Of a stretch of 64,000 nucleotides of DNA, positions 1-9,173 are shown piece after piece (the first letter of the stretch is position 1; the number at the start of each line of letters is the position of its first letter). The position numbers and the translations under genes were made by a program. The stretch is from the NCBI RefSeq assembly GCF_000626635.1, contig NZ_CP007451.1, forward strand, positions 2,170,001 to 2,234,000, read 5' to 3'. The notes below the pieces were generated by a model that saw only the letters and a list, made by a program, of their open reading frames with translations, searched no databases and was not told where the DNA came from. Origin of the DNA: Draconibacterium orientale (GTDB taxonomy: Bacteria > Bacteroidota > Bacteroidia > Bacteroidales > Prolixibacteraceae).

Positions 1-206
1 TCCCAGTCATTACCGTTCCGAATAATCAGCACCGAGTCGGCAAAATAGGTTTTTACTTTTTCGGCATCGCCTTTTTTAACGGCATCCCAAAAGCCTCTTG
101 TTGCGTCAATGGTTTCGTGTTCGTTAAACACGGTACCATTTTTTTTCTGAGCGACTGATGTACTTGCAAGGAGGGTTAAAATTAGCAATACAGCAAAATT
201 TTTCAT
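1..206 (-). CDS. Secreted NTF2-like (SnoaL/DUF4440-type) protein, 3' end outside the window
   Basis: Only the first 68 codons are present; the gene runs off the left edge. The start is the ATG read from 206 downward. Residues 1-20 form a typical signal peptide (MKNFAVLLILTLLASTSVAQ), so the product is probably exported to the periplasm or outer membrane side. After it come the words ETIDATRGFWDAVKKGDAE and KTYFADSVLIIRNG, which fit the first helices and strand of the SnoaL/DUF4440 cone-shaped fold, where a short acidic helix is followed by an 'F-A-D-x-V' turn. This family includes small ligand-binding proteins and ketosteroid isomerase-like enzymes, so the substrate cannot be named. Family call is moderately secure; function is not known. 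Confidence 0.6.
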   Translation of the reverse strand, partial: MKNFAVLLILTLLASTSVAQKKNGTVFNEHETIDATRGFWDAVKKGDAEKVKTYFADSVLIIRNGNDW

Positions 207-575
207 AATGTAATCTTTAGTTAATTGTTTTGAAAAATCTGGCTATAAATCACTTAACTCAATGGGTATGTCTATACAATTTACGCAATACTTCGTTAAA
301 ATGAAAATGAAAAAAATGGTAAAGCGCAGAAATACAGCATGATAGTGGGCTTTGGGGAATTGTTATTTGGTGTGGAGGCAAGTCAAAATATTGATAGTAA
401 GCATTATAAAAGAAAAAAGGGTCTGAAAATATAAAAAGGAAATTCATCATTTTATTTTTCTCCAACTGACTTTTTCTTGTTATGCGCTGTAACTTGAAAA
501 GTGTATAAGTTGGTTTTCGATTTTATATTCCAACATTTTCGTTTATTTTGGGCGAAGTATTAAATCAACTAAACT
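207..575. other. 369-bp divergent intergenic region, no gene seen
   Basis: This gap separates the leftward NTF2-like gene from the rightward ThuA gene, so it should carry both promoters. An open frame on the minus strand (259-465) is rich in Phe, Tyr and His, has no family resemblance and is probably spurious. A weak TAnnTTTG-like word (TATTTTGG, 544-551) lies 24 bp before the ThuA start, but it has no well-placed upstream TTG. I see nothing else here. Confidence 0.4.
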
Positions 576-1385
576 ATGTTACACAAGAGTAGAAGGAATT
601 TTATAAAAACTGCCGCTTTGGCCGGAGCTGGTTTACTATTCTTAACTCCAAAAAGTTATGCCGTGGAGAAAATGCAAAATAATAACTCGTTGAAAGGAAA
701 GAAAGTACTTTATGTTTATGGTGGTTGGAGTGGTCACGAGCCACAACAATCGGTCGACGTATTTGTGCCATGGCTAAAATCAGAGGGAGCAGAGCTTACG
801 GTGTCGGACAACCTGGATAGCTACCTGGATGAAGAATTAATGGGATCGGTTGATCTGATTATCCAAAGCTGGACGATGGGAACCATCACCAACGAGCAGG
901 AAAAGGGCCTGTTAAAAGCCGTACGAAACGGAGCCGGTTTTTCGGGCTGGCATGGCGGTATAGGCGATTCGTTCCGAAATAATACCGAATACCAGTTTAT
1001 GGTTGGCGGGCAGTGGGTCGCGCATCCAGGTGGTGTTACTGATTATTCGGTGCAAATTACCGATAAAAATGATCCGGTAACAAAAGGAATGGATGATTTT
1101 AAAATGCATTCGGAGCAGTATTACATGCATATCGATCCGAATGTAAAAGTGCTGGCGACAACAGAATTTACTGCTGAACATGCCTCGTGGATTGATGAAT
1201 GTGTGATGCCGGTTGTTTGGAAAAAATACTATGGTAACGGACGTATATTTTACAGTTCGTTGGGACACGTTATGACTGATTTTGAAGTGACGGAAGCGCT
1301 GGAAATTATGAAACGCGGAATCCGTTGGGCTGCCGAAAGTAAATATTCTCCAAAAGAAACGTGGGTGAGCCCGGTTTATAAATAG
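576..1385 (+). CDS. Tat-exported ThuA-domain protein
   Basis: A 269-residue protein of the ThuA (trehalose utilization) family, a glutamine-amidotransferase-like fold seen next to sugar-catabolic genes in Bacteroidota and Planctomycetota. The N-terminus SRRNFIKTAALAGAG with a hydrophobic stretch ending SYA is a twin-arginine-type leader, so export is likely. The core begins at about residue 42 with KKVLYVYGGWSGHEP, and later shows GAGFSGWHGG and FKMHSEQYYMH, the usual ThuA landmarks. The ATG at 576 gives the leader directly. It stands alone on the plus strand, converging with atpG and sharing a hairpin at 1389-1414. Family members have been tied to keto-sugar or disaccharide metabolism, but the reaction here is not established. 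Confidence 0.85.
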   Translation: MLHKSRRNFIKTAALAGAGLLFLTPKSYAVEKMQNNNSLKGKKVLYVYGGWSGHEPQQSVDVFVPWLKSEGAELTVSDNLDSYLDEELMGSVDLIIQSWTMGTITNEQEKGLLKAVRNGAGFSGWHGGIGDSFRNNTEYQFMVGGQWVAHPGGVTDYSVQITDKNDPVTKGMDDFKMHSEQYYMHIDPNVKVLATTEFTAEHASWIDECVMPVVWKKYYGNGRIFYSSLGHVMTDFEVTEALEIMKRGIRWAAESKYSPKETWVSPVYK

Positions 1386-1388
1386 AAA

Positions 1389-1414
1389 AACCGCTCTTCT
1401 TTCAAAGAACGGTT
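1389..1414 (-). terminator. Rho-independent terminator of the ATP synthase operon
   Basis: AACCGCTCTT pairs with AAGAACGGTT around a 6-nt loop with one mismatch. On the minus strand the stem is followed directly by TTTTT. It lies 24 bp past the atpG stop, between two convergent genes, and may also slow plus-strand readthrough from the ThuA gene. Confidence 0.75.
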
Positions 1415-1438
1415 TCCTAATATTTTTATAAAAACGAA

Positions 1439-2314
1439 TTATCCGTTTAATGCTTCGGCACCACTTACAATTTCCAGGATTTCTCCGGTAATTGCTGCCT
1501 GACGTGCTTTGTTGTATTCCAAAGTAAGCGAACCAATCAATTCGGTAGCATTATCCGTTGCCTGATGCATTGCTGTCATTCGGGCACCGTGCTCGGCTGC
1601 ATTCGAATCGAGCAAAGCTTTGTAAAACTGAATTTTTAACGAACGTGGAATCAATTCCCGGATAATGTGCTCTTTTGATGGTTCGTAAATAAAATCGAAG
1701 TTGCCATTATCTTCACCTTCTTCCATTTCAACCGGGAGAAACTGCTCGGCAGCCTGTACCTGAACGGCGGCATTTTTAAACTGGTTATATACCAATTCAA
1801 TGCGGTCGTAATGTTTGTCGGCAAACGATTTCATACACTCTTCGGCAACTCTCGAAACATTGTCAAAAGTTAGCTCATCAAATAACTCGTTTTCGTCGGC
1901 CACAACCTTGTAACCACGGTGTTTTAACTGACGCGCTCCCTGTTTCCCGATGCACATAAAATCAAGGTTTCCCAATTGCAACTGTCGTGCATATTTTGTA
2001 TTGGCTACCTCAATGGCCTTCTTGGAGATATTGCTGTTAAAACCACCACACAAACCGCGGTTTGATGATACCAGAATCAAAAGCACATTTTCAGGCATGC
2101 GAGATTGTGTATAAACCGAATCTTCCACATTCTCGAGGCTGGCACTCAGCGAAGTTAGTATCTCGTGTAGTTTTTCGGCATACGGTCTGATCTGCAAAAT
2201 AGCATCCTGTGCTTTTTTTAATTTGGCAGCCGACACCATTTTCATGGCACTGGTTACCTGCCGGGTTGTTTTTACCGATGCTATCCGTGTGCGTATTTCT
2301 TTTAATCCAGCCAT
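1439..2314 (-). CDS. atpG: ATP synthase F1 subunit gamma
   Basis: The 291-residue gamma subunit, the central rotor shaft of F1 that couples c-ring rotation to catalysis in the alpha3beta3 head. The N-terminus MAGLKEIRTRIASVKTTRQV and the C-terminal NKARQAAITGEILEIVSGA are the two helices that form the coiled coil, and the internal SSNRGLCGGFN is the family signature. Length is normal. It is the last gene of the operon, 74 bp after atpA; that gap contains an 11-bp inverted repeat (2326-2365). A terminator follows at 1389-1414. Confidence 0.98.
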   Translation of the reverse strand: MAGLKEIRTRIASVKTTRQVTSAMKMVSAAKLKKAQDAILQIRPYAEKLHEILTSLSASLENVEDSVYTQSRMPENVLLILVSSNRGLCGGFNSNISKKAIEVANTKYARQLQLGNLDFMCIGKQGARQLKHRGYKVVADENELFDELTFDNVSRVAEECMKSFADKHYDRIELVYNQFKNAAVQVQAAEQFLPVEMEEGEDNGNFDFIYEPSKEHIIRELIPRSLKIQFYKALLDSNAAEHGARMTAMHQATDNATELIGSLTLEYNKARQAAITGEILEIVSGAEALNG

Positions 2315-2325
2315 ATCTTATTGAT

Positions 2326-2365
2326 TGAAGGATTGATTTGGAGAAAGACTGAATTCAATCCTTCA
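2326..2365. repeat. Intercistronic inverted repeat between atpA and atpG
   Basis: TGAAGGATTGA (2326-2336) is the exact reverse complement of TCAATCCTTCA (2355-2365), with an 18-nt loop. There is no T-run, so it is more likely an mRNA-stability or translation element than a terminator. Role inferred only. Confidence 0.5.
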
Positions 2366-2388
2366 CTCCATCAACATATCAGTCCTTG

Positions 2389-3966
2389 TTATTTGTATTT
2401 CTCTGCTGTTTCAGCAGCTACTTTCCGAATTGTTTCCTCAATTTCAGGAGTAAGTTTTCCGGCTTTCAGTTCATCAAGAACCGGGCGGTGCGACATTTCC
2501 ATTGTTTCCAGGAAATTGGCTTCAAACTCTTTCACCTTATCAATTGGTACACTACGAAGCAGCTCGTTGGTTCCGCAATAGATAATAGCTGCCTGATGCT
2601 CCACCTTTACCGGAGAATACTGTCCTTGTTTCAGGATTTCCACGTTTTTACGCCCTTTGTCGAGTACGCGCATGGTAGCGGCATCCAAATCGGAACCAAA
2701 CTTGGCAAAAGCTTCCAGTTCGCGGAACTGTGCCTGGTCGAGTTTTAATGTACCCGATATCTTTTTCATCGATTTAATCTGTGCACTACCACCAACTCGC
2801 GATACCGAAATACCCACGTTAATCGCCGGACGAATACCCGAGTTAAACAGGTTCGACTCCAGGAAGATCTGTCCGTCGGTAATTGAAATTACGTTGGTTG
2901 GAATATAGGCTGAAACGTCGCCGGCCTGTGTTTCAATAATAGGAAGTGCGGTTAACGAACCACCACCTTTTACTTTGTCTTTCAAACATTCCGGTAAGTC
3001 GTTCATGTCTTTCGCAATTTCATCCGATTCGATGATTTTTGCAGCACGTTCCAACAGGCGCGAGTGCAAATAGAAAACATCACCCGGATAAGCTTCACGG
3101 CCCGGTGGACGACGAAGCAACAGCGACACCTCACGATACGAAACGGCTTGTTTCGAAAGGTCATCGTAAATAATTAATGCATGGCGACCGGTATCGCGGA
3201 AATATTCGCCGATGGCAGCACCTGCATATGGTGCGTAAAATTGCAATGCAGCAGGATCGGATGCCGTTGCCATAACAATTATCGAATAGGCCATTGCACC
3301 GGCTTTTTCAAGCGTTGCTGCAATGTTGGCAACGGTAGAACCTTTCTGCCCCACAGCAACATATATACAGTAAACCGGATTTCCCTGTTCGTAGAATTCA
3401 CGTTGGTTAATAATGGTATCAATAGCTACTGCCGTTTTTCCTGTCTGACGGTCGCCAATAATCAATTCGCGTTGACCACGACCGATCGGAATCATGGCAT
3501 CAACAGCTTTCAATCCTGTTTGCAACGGTTCTTTTACAGGCTGACGAAAAATTACACCCGGCGCTTTACGTTCCAAAGGCATTTCGAAAAGTTCGCCGGT
3601 AATTGCACCTTTTCCGTCAATGGCTTCGCCAATGGTGTTAACCACGCGTCCGAGCAGGCCTTCGCCCACGTTAATCGATGCTATACGACGTGTACGTTTT
3701 ACGGTATCGCCTTCTTTAATTTCTTCTGTAGGACCTAAAAGCACAGCACCAACATTGTCTTCTTCAAGGTTTAACACGATCCCTTTCATGCCGTTTTCGA
3801 ATTCGATCATTTCGTTCGATTCAACGTTTGAAAGTCCGTAAATACGGGCAATACCGTCACCAACCTGTAGTACGGTGCCAACTTCTTCCAGTTCGGCTGC
3901 CGATTTAAATCCTTCGAGTTGTTGCTTCAGAATTGCAGATACTTCAGCAGGTTTTATACTAGCCAT
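2389..3966 (-). CDS. atpA: ATP synthase F1 subunit alpha
   Basis: The 525-residue non-catalytic nucleotide-binding subunit of the F1 head. The Walker A loop GDRQTGKT is at residues 171-178, and the alpha signature [17 protein letters not shown] lies in the C-terminal half. The N-terminal [17 protein letters not shown] helix contacts the peripheral stalk subunit delta. Length is normal for Bacteroidota. It follows atpH by 30 bp. The partner beta subunit (atpD) is not in this operon, so the head must be assembled from at least two transcription units. Confidence 0.99.
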   Translation of the reverse strand: MASIKPAEVSAILKQQLEGFKSAAELEEVGTVLQVGDGIARIYGLSNVESNEMIEFENGMKGIVLNLEEDNVGAVLLGPTEEIKEGDTVKRTRRIASINVGEGLLGRVVNTIGEAIDGKGAITGELFEMPLERKAPGVIFRQPVKEPLQTGLKAVDAMIPIGRGQRELIIGDRQTGKTAVAIDTIINQREFYEQGNPVYCIYVAVGQKGSTVANIAATLEKAGAMAYSIIVMATASDPAALQFYAPYAGAAIGEYFRDTGRHALIIYDDLSKQAVSYREVSLLLRRPPGREAYPGDVFYLHSRLLERAAKIIESDEIAKDMNDLPECLKDKVKGGGSLTALPIIETQAGDVSAYIPTNVISITDGQIFLESNLFNSGIRPAINVGISVSRVGGSAQIKSMKKISGTLKLDQAQFRELEAFAKFGSDLDAATMRVLDKGRKNVEILKQGQYSPVKVEHQAAIIYCGTNELLRSVPIDKVKEFEANFLETMEMSHRPVLDELKAGKLTPEIEETIRKVAAETAEKYK

Positions 3967-3996
3967 GTTTTATTATTTTTTGCTTGTCGCTTTCGT

Positions 3997-4542
3997 TTAT
4001 AATTCGGTTTCTAACAAGGTTTGTTTCACCTTGCGTAATTGGGTTGCCACGCTGGCATCGTACTGTTTGTCGTCCATTCGCAATACCAGACCTCCAAGAA
4101 TTTCGGGATTAACCTGGGCCGCCAACTCAATAGTAGCATTCAGCTCTTTTCCCAACAGTGCTTCCACTTTTTTTAGAGTTGAGGCATCAACCTCGGAAGC
4201 TGTTGTAAGAACTGCCGATTTAATATTGAGGTCTTTTCGGGTGAGATCGAGAAAATTGCGGCAGATGCCCGGAATGTGTACTTCGCGTTTGTTTTGAACG
4301 ATCAGCAATAAAAAGTTAAGACTGATCGCTTCAATTTTACCTTCGAAAATACTTTTTACCAAGGTTGCCTTTTTTGATGATTTTACGATCGGGCTTTCCA
4401 GCAAAAGAATAAAATCTTTCGATTCTTTGCAGACATCCATTACCAACTGGATATCGGTTTTTAGTTTGTCAAGCAGGTTTTTCTCTTTAGCTGTTGAAAA
4501 GAAAGCTTTGGCGTATCGTACAGTTATTGCGCTCTGGTCCAT
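3997..4542 (-). CDS. atpH: ATP synthase F1 subunit delta (OSCP)
   Basis: A 181-residue delta subunit linking the b-subunit stalk to the top of F1. The N-terminal VRYAKAFFSTAKEKN matches the conserved 'RYAxALFxxA' helix, and the C-terminal stretch NPEILGGLVLRMDDKQYDAS contains the family's I-x-GG-x-x-x-R-x-D signature. The start lies 2 bp after the atpF stop, consistent with translational coupling. Confidence 0.97.
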   Translation of the reverse strand: MDQSAITVRYAKAFFSTAKEKNLLDKLKTDIQLVMDVCKESKDFILLLESPIVKSSKKATLVKSIFEGKIEAISLNFLLLIVQNKREVHIPGICRNFLDLTRKDLNIKSAVLTTASEVDASTLKKVEALLGKELNATIELAAQVNPEILGGLVLRMDDKQYDASVATQLRKVKQTLLETEL

Positions 4543-4544
4543 AC

Positions 4545-5039
4545 TTAATTCAGCTTGATGTCGTCGATTAATCCGTCAACCATTTTTTCCTGTTCGCCTT
4601 TGTTGCTTAACTCTTTGCGAATCACTTTTTCAGCAATGCTTACCGAAAGTTCGGCCACTTGTTTTTTGATATCGTTTATGGCGGCTGTTTTTTCAGCTTC
4701 GATTTGCTGACGTGCCTGAGCAATGGTTTTTTGCGCTTCTTCGCCGGCTTTTTCTTTGGCTTCGGCAACAATTTTATCTTTTAGCTCTTTGGCCTCTTTC
4801 AGAATCGCTTCTTTTTCGCGGCGTGCTTCAGCAATAACTTTTTCGTTATCGGCTTTTAGCCCGGCTACTTCTTTTTTAGCCTCTTCGGCCGAGTTTAAAG
4901 CAGTTGCAATTGAATCTTCGCGCTCTTTTAAAGCGGTAAGAATTGGTTTCCACGCAAACTTCTTTAAAACAAAAAATACGATTCCAAAAATGATGAGCAT
5001 CCAGAAGATGGTGCCCGGATTCGGCATTACTAATCCCAT
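4545..5039 (-). CDS. atpF: ATP synthase F0 subunit b
   Basis: A 164-residue peripheral-stalk subunit. One membrane segment (about residues 8-25, [19 protein letters not shown]) is followed by a long charged helix rich in Ala, Lys and Glu (about 35-150) that dimerises and reaches up to delta. Only one b-type gene is seen, so the stalk is probably a homodimer. It starts 66 bp after atpE, and that gap contains a very stable hairpin (5066-5088), so its expression may be set separately from the c subunit. Confidence 0.97.
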   Translation of the reverse strand: MGLVMPNPGTIFWMLIIFGIVFFVLKKFAWKPILTALKEREDSIATALNSAEEAKKEVAGLKADNEKVIAEARREKEAILKEAKELKDKIVAEAKEKAGEEAQKTIAQARQQIEAEKTAAINDIKKQVAELSVSIAEKVIRKELSNKGEQEKMVDGLIDDIKLN

Positions 5040-5065
5040 GATCTAAAATTTTAATGGGGCAACGG

Positions 5066-5088
5066 CATCCCGGGCAATCCCCGGGATG
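5066..5088 (-). promoter_or_regulatory. Stable hairpin between atpE and atpF
   Basis: CATCCCGGG and CCCGGGATG form a perfect 9-bp stem with a 5-nt loop in the atpE-atpF gap. On the minus-strand transcript it sits just 3' of the c-subunit reading frame. There is no following T-run. Such a hairpin could protect the upstream mRNA end or reduce entry into the downstream genes, which would fit the high c-subunit stoichiometry; this is inference. Confidence 0.6.
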
Positions 5089-5105
5089 GCTGCCAAAGTT
5101 TTTTG

Positions 5106-5387
<282 letters not shown>

Positions 5388-6542
5388 TTAATGATGGTCT
5401 GCTGTCGCCATTCCGAAATAGAGTGCCGACAACAGCGTAAAAACATATGCTTGAATAAATGATACCAAAACATCGAGCAGCAAAATGAACACCGAGAACA
5501 GAATGGAAATAGGACTTGCTCCTAATCCAACTGCCGGGCCAAACAAGCTGCCGAATACAAAAATAAGGCTCACAAACACCATTACAATAAGGTGGCCCGC
5601 CATCATGTTGGCAAAGAGCCGGACCATGAGAACAAATGGTTTTGTAATTACGCCCGAAAGTTCAACGATAGGCATTAACGGAATGGGGAACTTTAACCAC
5701 CACGGAACGTCCGGGTTGTAAATTTCTTTCCAGTAATGTTTGTTACCGTTAATGGTTGTTATTGCAAAAGTGAATAAAGCCAGTACCATTGTAACCCCAA
5801 TATTTCCTGTAACATTGGCTCCAAATGGCGGAATTGGAATCAATCCCATGAAGTTGTTGATCAGGATAAAAAAGAACAGGGTTAACAGGAAAGGCATGAA
5901 CTTTTCGTATTTGTGTTCGCCAATGGCCGGTTTTGCCACTTCGTCGCGAATAAAAAAGATGATTGGTTCCAAGGCATTTTGTACGCCCGTTGGCGCTCTC
6001 CCTGTGTTCTTTTTAGCCAGCTTAGCCGTTGCAAAAACCAGCCACAATAAAATAACTACCGATGCCAAAATGCCGGCAATTGTTTTTGTGATTGAAATAT
6101 CGATGGGTGTTCCAATTTCGAGTCCTGCAGCATCCAGCTCAACTACTTTTCCTTTAAATTCCTCGCTTTCCGAAATACGGAAACCTTTGTAAGCACTGTG
6201 TCCGTGGTGAAATTTCGACGACATAAACACATGAAAAGCTTGTCCGTCGTGTAATTCAGGCTGTTTGCTGTAAACGATTATCGGAAGAGGAATGCTGATG
6301 TGCTTATCGCCAAACGATGTAATGTGCCAATCGTACGAATCGGAAACGTGGTCGATCACAAATTCTCCGGCGTTAAATCCTTCTTCAGCGTGCGTGTCTG
6401 AGGCATGTGCCTCAATTTCTTCTGAATGACTTTCTGTTACGTGTGTCTTTTCTTCTTCGTGCCCTTGTTGGGCCTGAAGCTGGCCATAACCTGGTAATAA
6501 AAAGGCAAAGAATAAAAAGACGGCTTTAGTAAGCTTAAGCAT
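5388..6542 (-). CDS. atpB: ATP synthase F0 subunit a, with long secreted N-terminal region
   Basis: A 384-residue proton-channel subunit. I start at the ATG at 6542, which gives a clean signal-like segment (KAVFLFFAFLLPGYG); the frame is open further upstream but lacks one. The essential Arg is in PFVLMVRLFANMMAGHL. Residues about 27-55 are unusually rich in His and Glu (for example HEEEKTHVTESHSEE), followed by a periplasmic domain of about 110 residues before the membrane part. N-terminal extensions of this kind occur in Bacteroidota a subunits, but the His/Glu stretch is notable. It is the first of the six core atp genes here, 218 bp after the atpI-like gene, with its own likely promoter. 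Confidence 0.95.
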   Translation of the reverse strand: MLKLTKAVFLFFAFLLPGYGQLQAQQGHEEEKTHVTESHSEEIEAHASDTHAEEGFNAGEFVIDHVSDSYDWHITSFGDKHISIPLPIIVYSKQPELHDGQAFHVFMSSKFHHGHSAYKGFRISESEEFKGKVVELDAAGLEIGTPIDISITKTIAGILASVVILLWLVFATAKLAKKNTGRAPTGVQNALEPIIFFIRDEVAKPAIGEHKYEKFMPFLLTLFFFILINNFMGLIPIPPFGANVTGNIGVTMVLALFTFAITTINGNKHYWKEIYNPDVPWWLKFPIPLMPIVELSGVITKPFVLMVRLFANMMAGHLIVMVFVSLIFVFGSLFGPAVGLGASPISILFSVFILLLDVLVSFIQAYVFTLLSALYFGMATADHH

Positions 6543-6652
6543 GGTTAATTCAGTTTTTCTTTGTTTTAACTTGTCTATAAACACTATAAACAAACGCTTC
6601 TCGATAAGAATTTTGTCAGATTGTTAAAACGAAAATTCTGTTCTCAGGTTCA

Positions 6653-6660
6653 CAAATTTA
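6653..6660 (-). promoter_or_regulatory. Candidate -7 element for atpB
   Basis: TAAATTTG on the minus strand matches the Bacteroidota TAnnTTTG consensus exactly, 111 nt before the atpB start in the 218-bp gap. No good -33 TTG is seen at the usual distance. Confidence 0.4.
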
Positions 6661-6760
6661 TAAGATTTTTTGGTCCGTGAATGGAATTTGATATTTTTCA
6701 TTTAATAATTAACCATGTTTAAAAACCTGTTTTTGCGTGAAGAAGAGGAGAGCCGGAGTT

Positions 6761-7141
6761 TTACTTTTTCTCAGAAGACTTTGTTGACTTGGTAATCTCG
6801 GTTACTTCAAAAAAGGTGTAAAACAGGTAAAGCAGCATTAAACAGATAACAAACGGAATGGCGTTTTCTTTGTCAACGGCAATATAAACAAGGGCTACAA
6901 GCGAATACAAAACGAGTTTGAAAAATGTAACAAGCATATTGCTACGGGTAAATTTGCCGATATCCTTTTGGGCCATTTTAAGCTGGTAGGCATGAATGCT
7001 GATTGTAACCAAATAGAAGAAAAGTAAAAGGAAGGGAAGTATTGGTAAATAGAATTCGGGTAACGCCAGCGAAAAGACCAGCCAGCCAGTTAAGGCAATA
7101 GCCAGGGTTATTCCGGTGAGTTTTACAATGAAAGGTTTCAT
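6761..7141 (-). CDS. AtpI-like four-helix membrane protein
   Basis: A 126-residue protein with about four hydrophobic segments (residues 8-27, 32-52, 70-90, 95-115) and a Lys/Ser-rich tail. It directly abuts the AtpZ-like gene and precedes atpB. Small proteins at this place in other phyla belong to the AtpI (ATP synthase I) group, which helps c-ring assembly or cation supply. Sequence resemblance is weak, so the call rests on topology and position. The gap of 218 bp to atpB suggests a partial break in the operon. Confidence 0.65.
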   Translation of the reverse strand: MKPFIVKLTGITLAIALTGWLVFSLALPEFYLPILPFLLLFFYLVTISIHAYQLKMAQKDIGKFTRSNMLVTFFKLVLYSLVALVYIAVDKENAIPFVICLMLLYLFYTFFEVTEITKSTKSSEKK

Positions 7142-7390
7142 TTACTTTTTCGTTTTTTTCGATTTATTATCCGGGGTCAACAAATTTTTTACGCCATAAA
7201 TAATAGATGCAATTACTCCAAAAATAACCAGTGCAAGCGTAAATCCTTTAAATTCGTTATCCATCCATTGGTCGATTTTGTAGCCCAAAAAGGTAAATCC
7301 TCCGATAATGGCCATCATCTCGAATCCGAGGCTGGAATAACGAATAAACGAATTAGTTTTTCTGGTTGTATAAGGTTTTTTCCTTTGCAT
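7142..7390 (-). CDS. AtpZ-type F0F1-ATPase accessory membrane protein
   Basis: An 82-residue protein with two membrane helices, MMAIIGGFTFLGYKIDQWM and FTLALVIFGVIASIIYGVKN. The 'G-x-x-x-D-x-x' turn (YKIDQWMD) between them fits the AtpZ/ATPase_gene1 family (PF09527), linked to Mg/Ca uptake or ATP synthase assembly. I prefer the ATG at 7390 because it starts the basic leader MQRKKPYTTRK; the frame is open to 7489, but the extra residues are a shadow of the bactofilin gene. It overlaps the bactofilin 3' end by 38 bp and its stop touches the next start, suggesting translational coupling. Confidence 0.8.
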   Translation of the reverse strand: MQRKKPYTTRKTNSFIRYSSLGFEMMAIIGGFTFLGYKIDQWMDNEFKGFTLALVIFGVIASIIYGVKNLLTPDNKSKKTKK

Positions 7391-7766
7391 CTTCTTTTGC
7401 AGGAGCACTGCTTCCTCCCATGGCGCAGGTACCGGTAAAAGTTGCACCGGGTTCAACGGCCAGTTTTCCGGCAATAATATCGCCTTCAATTTTTGCCGAG
7501 GCTTTCATATTCAATAGCTCATCAACAGTAACTTTGCCTTTTATAAAACCCGCGATCTCAACATTATTGCACTTTACTTTGCCATCGATTCTGCCTTTAG
7601 GGCCGATAACAACCCGGCCTTTAGCTTCCAGATTGCCAATTAGCTGGCCATCAATACGAATATCGCTACTGGCTGCAATATCGCCTTTAATAATGGTGCC
7701 TTCGCCTAAAATATTGATTGCCTGATCGGGGGTTTCGCCAAACGTTCTTGTGTTTTGTTTTGCCAT
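7353..7766 (-). CDS. Bactofilin (polymer-forming cytoskeletal protein)
   Basis: A 137-residue bactofilin. It has the central right-handed beta-helix repeat, for example INILGEGTIIKGDIAASSD, IRIDGQLIGNLEAKGRVVIG and MKASAKIEGDIIAGKLAVEP, in which 'I-x-G-D/N-I' rungs recur every 16-18 residues. Bactofilins self-assemble into membrane-associated filaments that place wall-modifying enzymes. I chose the ATG at 7766 (MAKQNTRTFGE) over an upstream in-frame ATG because the intervening residues carry no bactofilin features. It leads into atpZ and the atpI-like gene, an arrangement common in this phylum. Confidence 0.9.
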   Translation of the reverse strand: MAKQNTRTFGETPDQAINILGEGTIIKGDIAASSDIRIDGQLIGNLEAKGRVVIGPKGRIDGKVKCNNVEIAGFIKGKVTVDELLNMKASAKIEGDIIAGKLAVEPGATFTGTCAMGGSSAPAKEDAKEKTLYNQKN

Positions 7767-7804
7767 GGTCCCTAACTTCTTTACTGTCCTTAAAAATTGG
7801 GTGC

Positions 7805-7832
7805 CTGAAGATACAACAAAATGCATCTTCAG
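7805..7832. repeat. Small inverted repeat upstream of the bactofilin gene
   Basis: CTGAAGAT (7805-7812) pairs with ATCTTCAG (7825-7832) over a 12-nt loop, 39 bp upstream of the bactofilin start and downstream of fabH on the minus strand. There is no T-run on the minus side, so a terminator is unlikely; it could be an operator or leader hairpin. Confidence 0.35.
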
Positions 7833-7896
7833 CAAAAAAATAATTATTTAGAATCCCACAAACAGAACGGCAAAATCTGACATCTATTGTTTGCTC

Positions 7897-8895
7897 TTAT
7901 TTCGGATCGTAAGCCCATTTTAAGTAGGTGCTTCCCCAGGTAAATCCGGCACCAAAAGCTGCGAGTATAATGTTATCGCCTTTTTTCAGTTGCTTTTCGT
8001 AATCCCACAAACAAAGCGGAATTGTAGCTGCTGTGGTATTTCCGTATTTACGGATATTGATCATTACCTGTTTTTTGCTAATGCCCATTCGGCGGGCGGT
8101 AGCTTCAATTATACGCATATTGGCCTGGTGCGGAACCAGCCACGCAATATCTTTGGCGCTGATGTTGTGCTTTTCCATAATTTCAACCGCTACATCGGCC
8201 ATGCTCGATACGGCAGCCTTAAAAACGGCTTGTCCTTCCTGATAGAGGTAGTGCTCTTTGTTTTTTACGGTTTCCTCGGAGGCTGGTTTTAACGATCCGC
8301 CGGCTTTTATGTGCAGGTGGTGGCGCCCTAAACCATCAACGCGGTTAATGTAGTCGATAACACCAACATCTTCGGTACTTGGTTCAACCAGAACGGCTGC
8401 TGCGCCATCGCCAAAAAGCGGGCAGGTGGTGCGATCCTCGTAATTAATTATGGACGACATTTTTTCGGCGGCAACGATTACCACTTTTTTGTAGCGCCCC
8501 GATTCGATGAATTGTGTTGCTGTTGAGAGGGAAAAAATGAATCCGGAGCAAGCGGCATTTAAATCGAAGCTCCAGGCGTTGTGAATATTTGTTTTGTGTG
8601 CAATAATGTTGGCAGTTGCCGGAATGTTCATGTCCGGGGTAATAGTAGCGCAAATCAGCATGTCAACTTCATCGGGCGATGTGCCGGTTTTTTCCAGCAA
8701 ATTCTCCACTGCACGAGCTCCCATGTCGCTGGTTGCTTTCCCTTCTTCCTTTAAAATCCTTCGCTCCTTAATCCCGATACGTTGCATGATCCACTCGTCT
8801 GAGGTGTCAACCATTTTACTGATTTCTTCGTTTGTTAACCGGTATTCCGGGAGGAAGGCTCCAACTCCTGTAATTGCTGCCCTGATGTTAGCCAT
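7897..8895 (-). CDS. fabH: 3-oxoacyl-ACP synthase III (KAS III)
   Basis: A 332-residue FabH that starts fatty-acid synthesis by condensing acetyl-CoA (or branched acyl-CoA) with malonyl-ACP. The catalytic triad is visible: Cys116 in [11 protein letters not shown], His256 in [11 protein letters not shown] and Asn286 in [12 protein letters not shown]. The N-terminal [17 protein letters not shown] and [12 protein letters not shown] are standard. It lies downstream of the DUF177-rpmF pair, the usual neighbours of fabH, but a terminator at 9099-9137 and a 278-bp gap separate them, so it is probably transcribed on its own. No plsX is present between them. Confidence 0.97.
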   Translation of the reverse strand: MANIRAAITGVGAFLPEYRLTNEEISKMVDTSDEWIMQRIGIKERRILKEEGKATSDMGARAVENLLEKTGTSPDEVDMLICATITPDMNIPATANIIAHKTNIHNAWSFDLNAACSGFIFSLSTATQFIESGRYKKVVIVAAEKMSSIINYEDRTTCPLFGDGAAAVLVEPSTEDVGVIDYINRVDGLGRHHLHIKAGGSLKPASEETVKNKEHYLYQEGQAVFKAAVSSMADVAVEIMEKHNISAKDIAWLVPHQANMRIIEATARRMGISKKQVMINIRKYGNTTAATIPLCLWDYEKQLKKGDNIILAAFGAGFTWGSTYLKWAYDPK

Positions 8896-9098
8896 TATTC
8901 AAATACTAATTTTTGTTTACTGAAAATAAAAGTTGTGGTGTTTTTTTTACCGGGGTTAAATGTAGAGCGATTTACAGGAGACAGCAAAGAAATGCCAGCA
9001 GATATGGTATGGGAAGGTGAAAAAATGTTCTTAAAGGCAGAACTATTTATAACATCGTTCGAAAAATCAGAAAATAGGAAATGCGGGCGGGTGTTTAC

Positions 9099-9137
9099 AA
9101 AAAATCCATCTTCGGAACTTGCCAAAGATGGATTTTT
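9099..9137 (-). terminator. Rho-independent terminator after rpmF
   Basis: AAAATCCATCTT pairs with AAGATGGATTTT, and the minus-strand copy ends in a T-run. It lies 36 bp past the rpmF stop and separates rpmF from fabH. Confidence 0.85.
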
Positions 9138-9173
9138 GTTAGTTAAATCCGGAGCTTCCGGATGCTTGTTTAA

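Noticed and set aside
259-465. 68-residue open frame on the minus strand before the ThuA gene
   Set aside because: Phe/His/Tyr-rich composition, no family resemblance, and it sits in an AT-rich divergent promoter region.
912-3738. Open frames antisense to the ThuA, atpG and atpA genes
   Set aside because: They mirror well-conserved genes and have no signals of their own.
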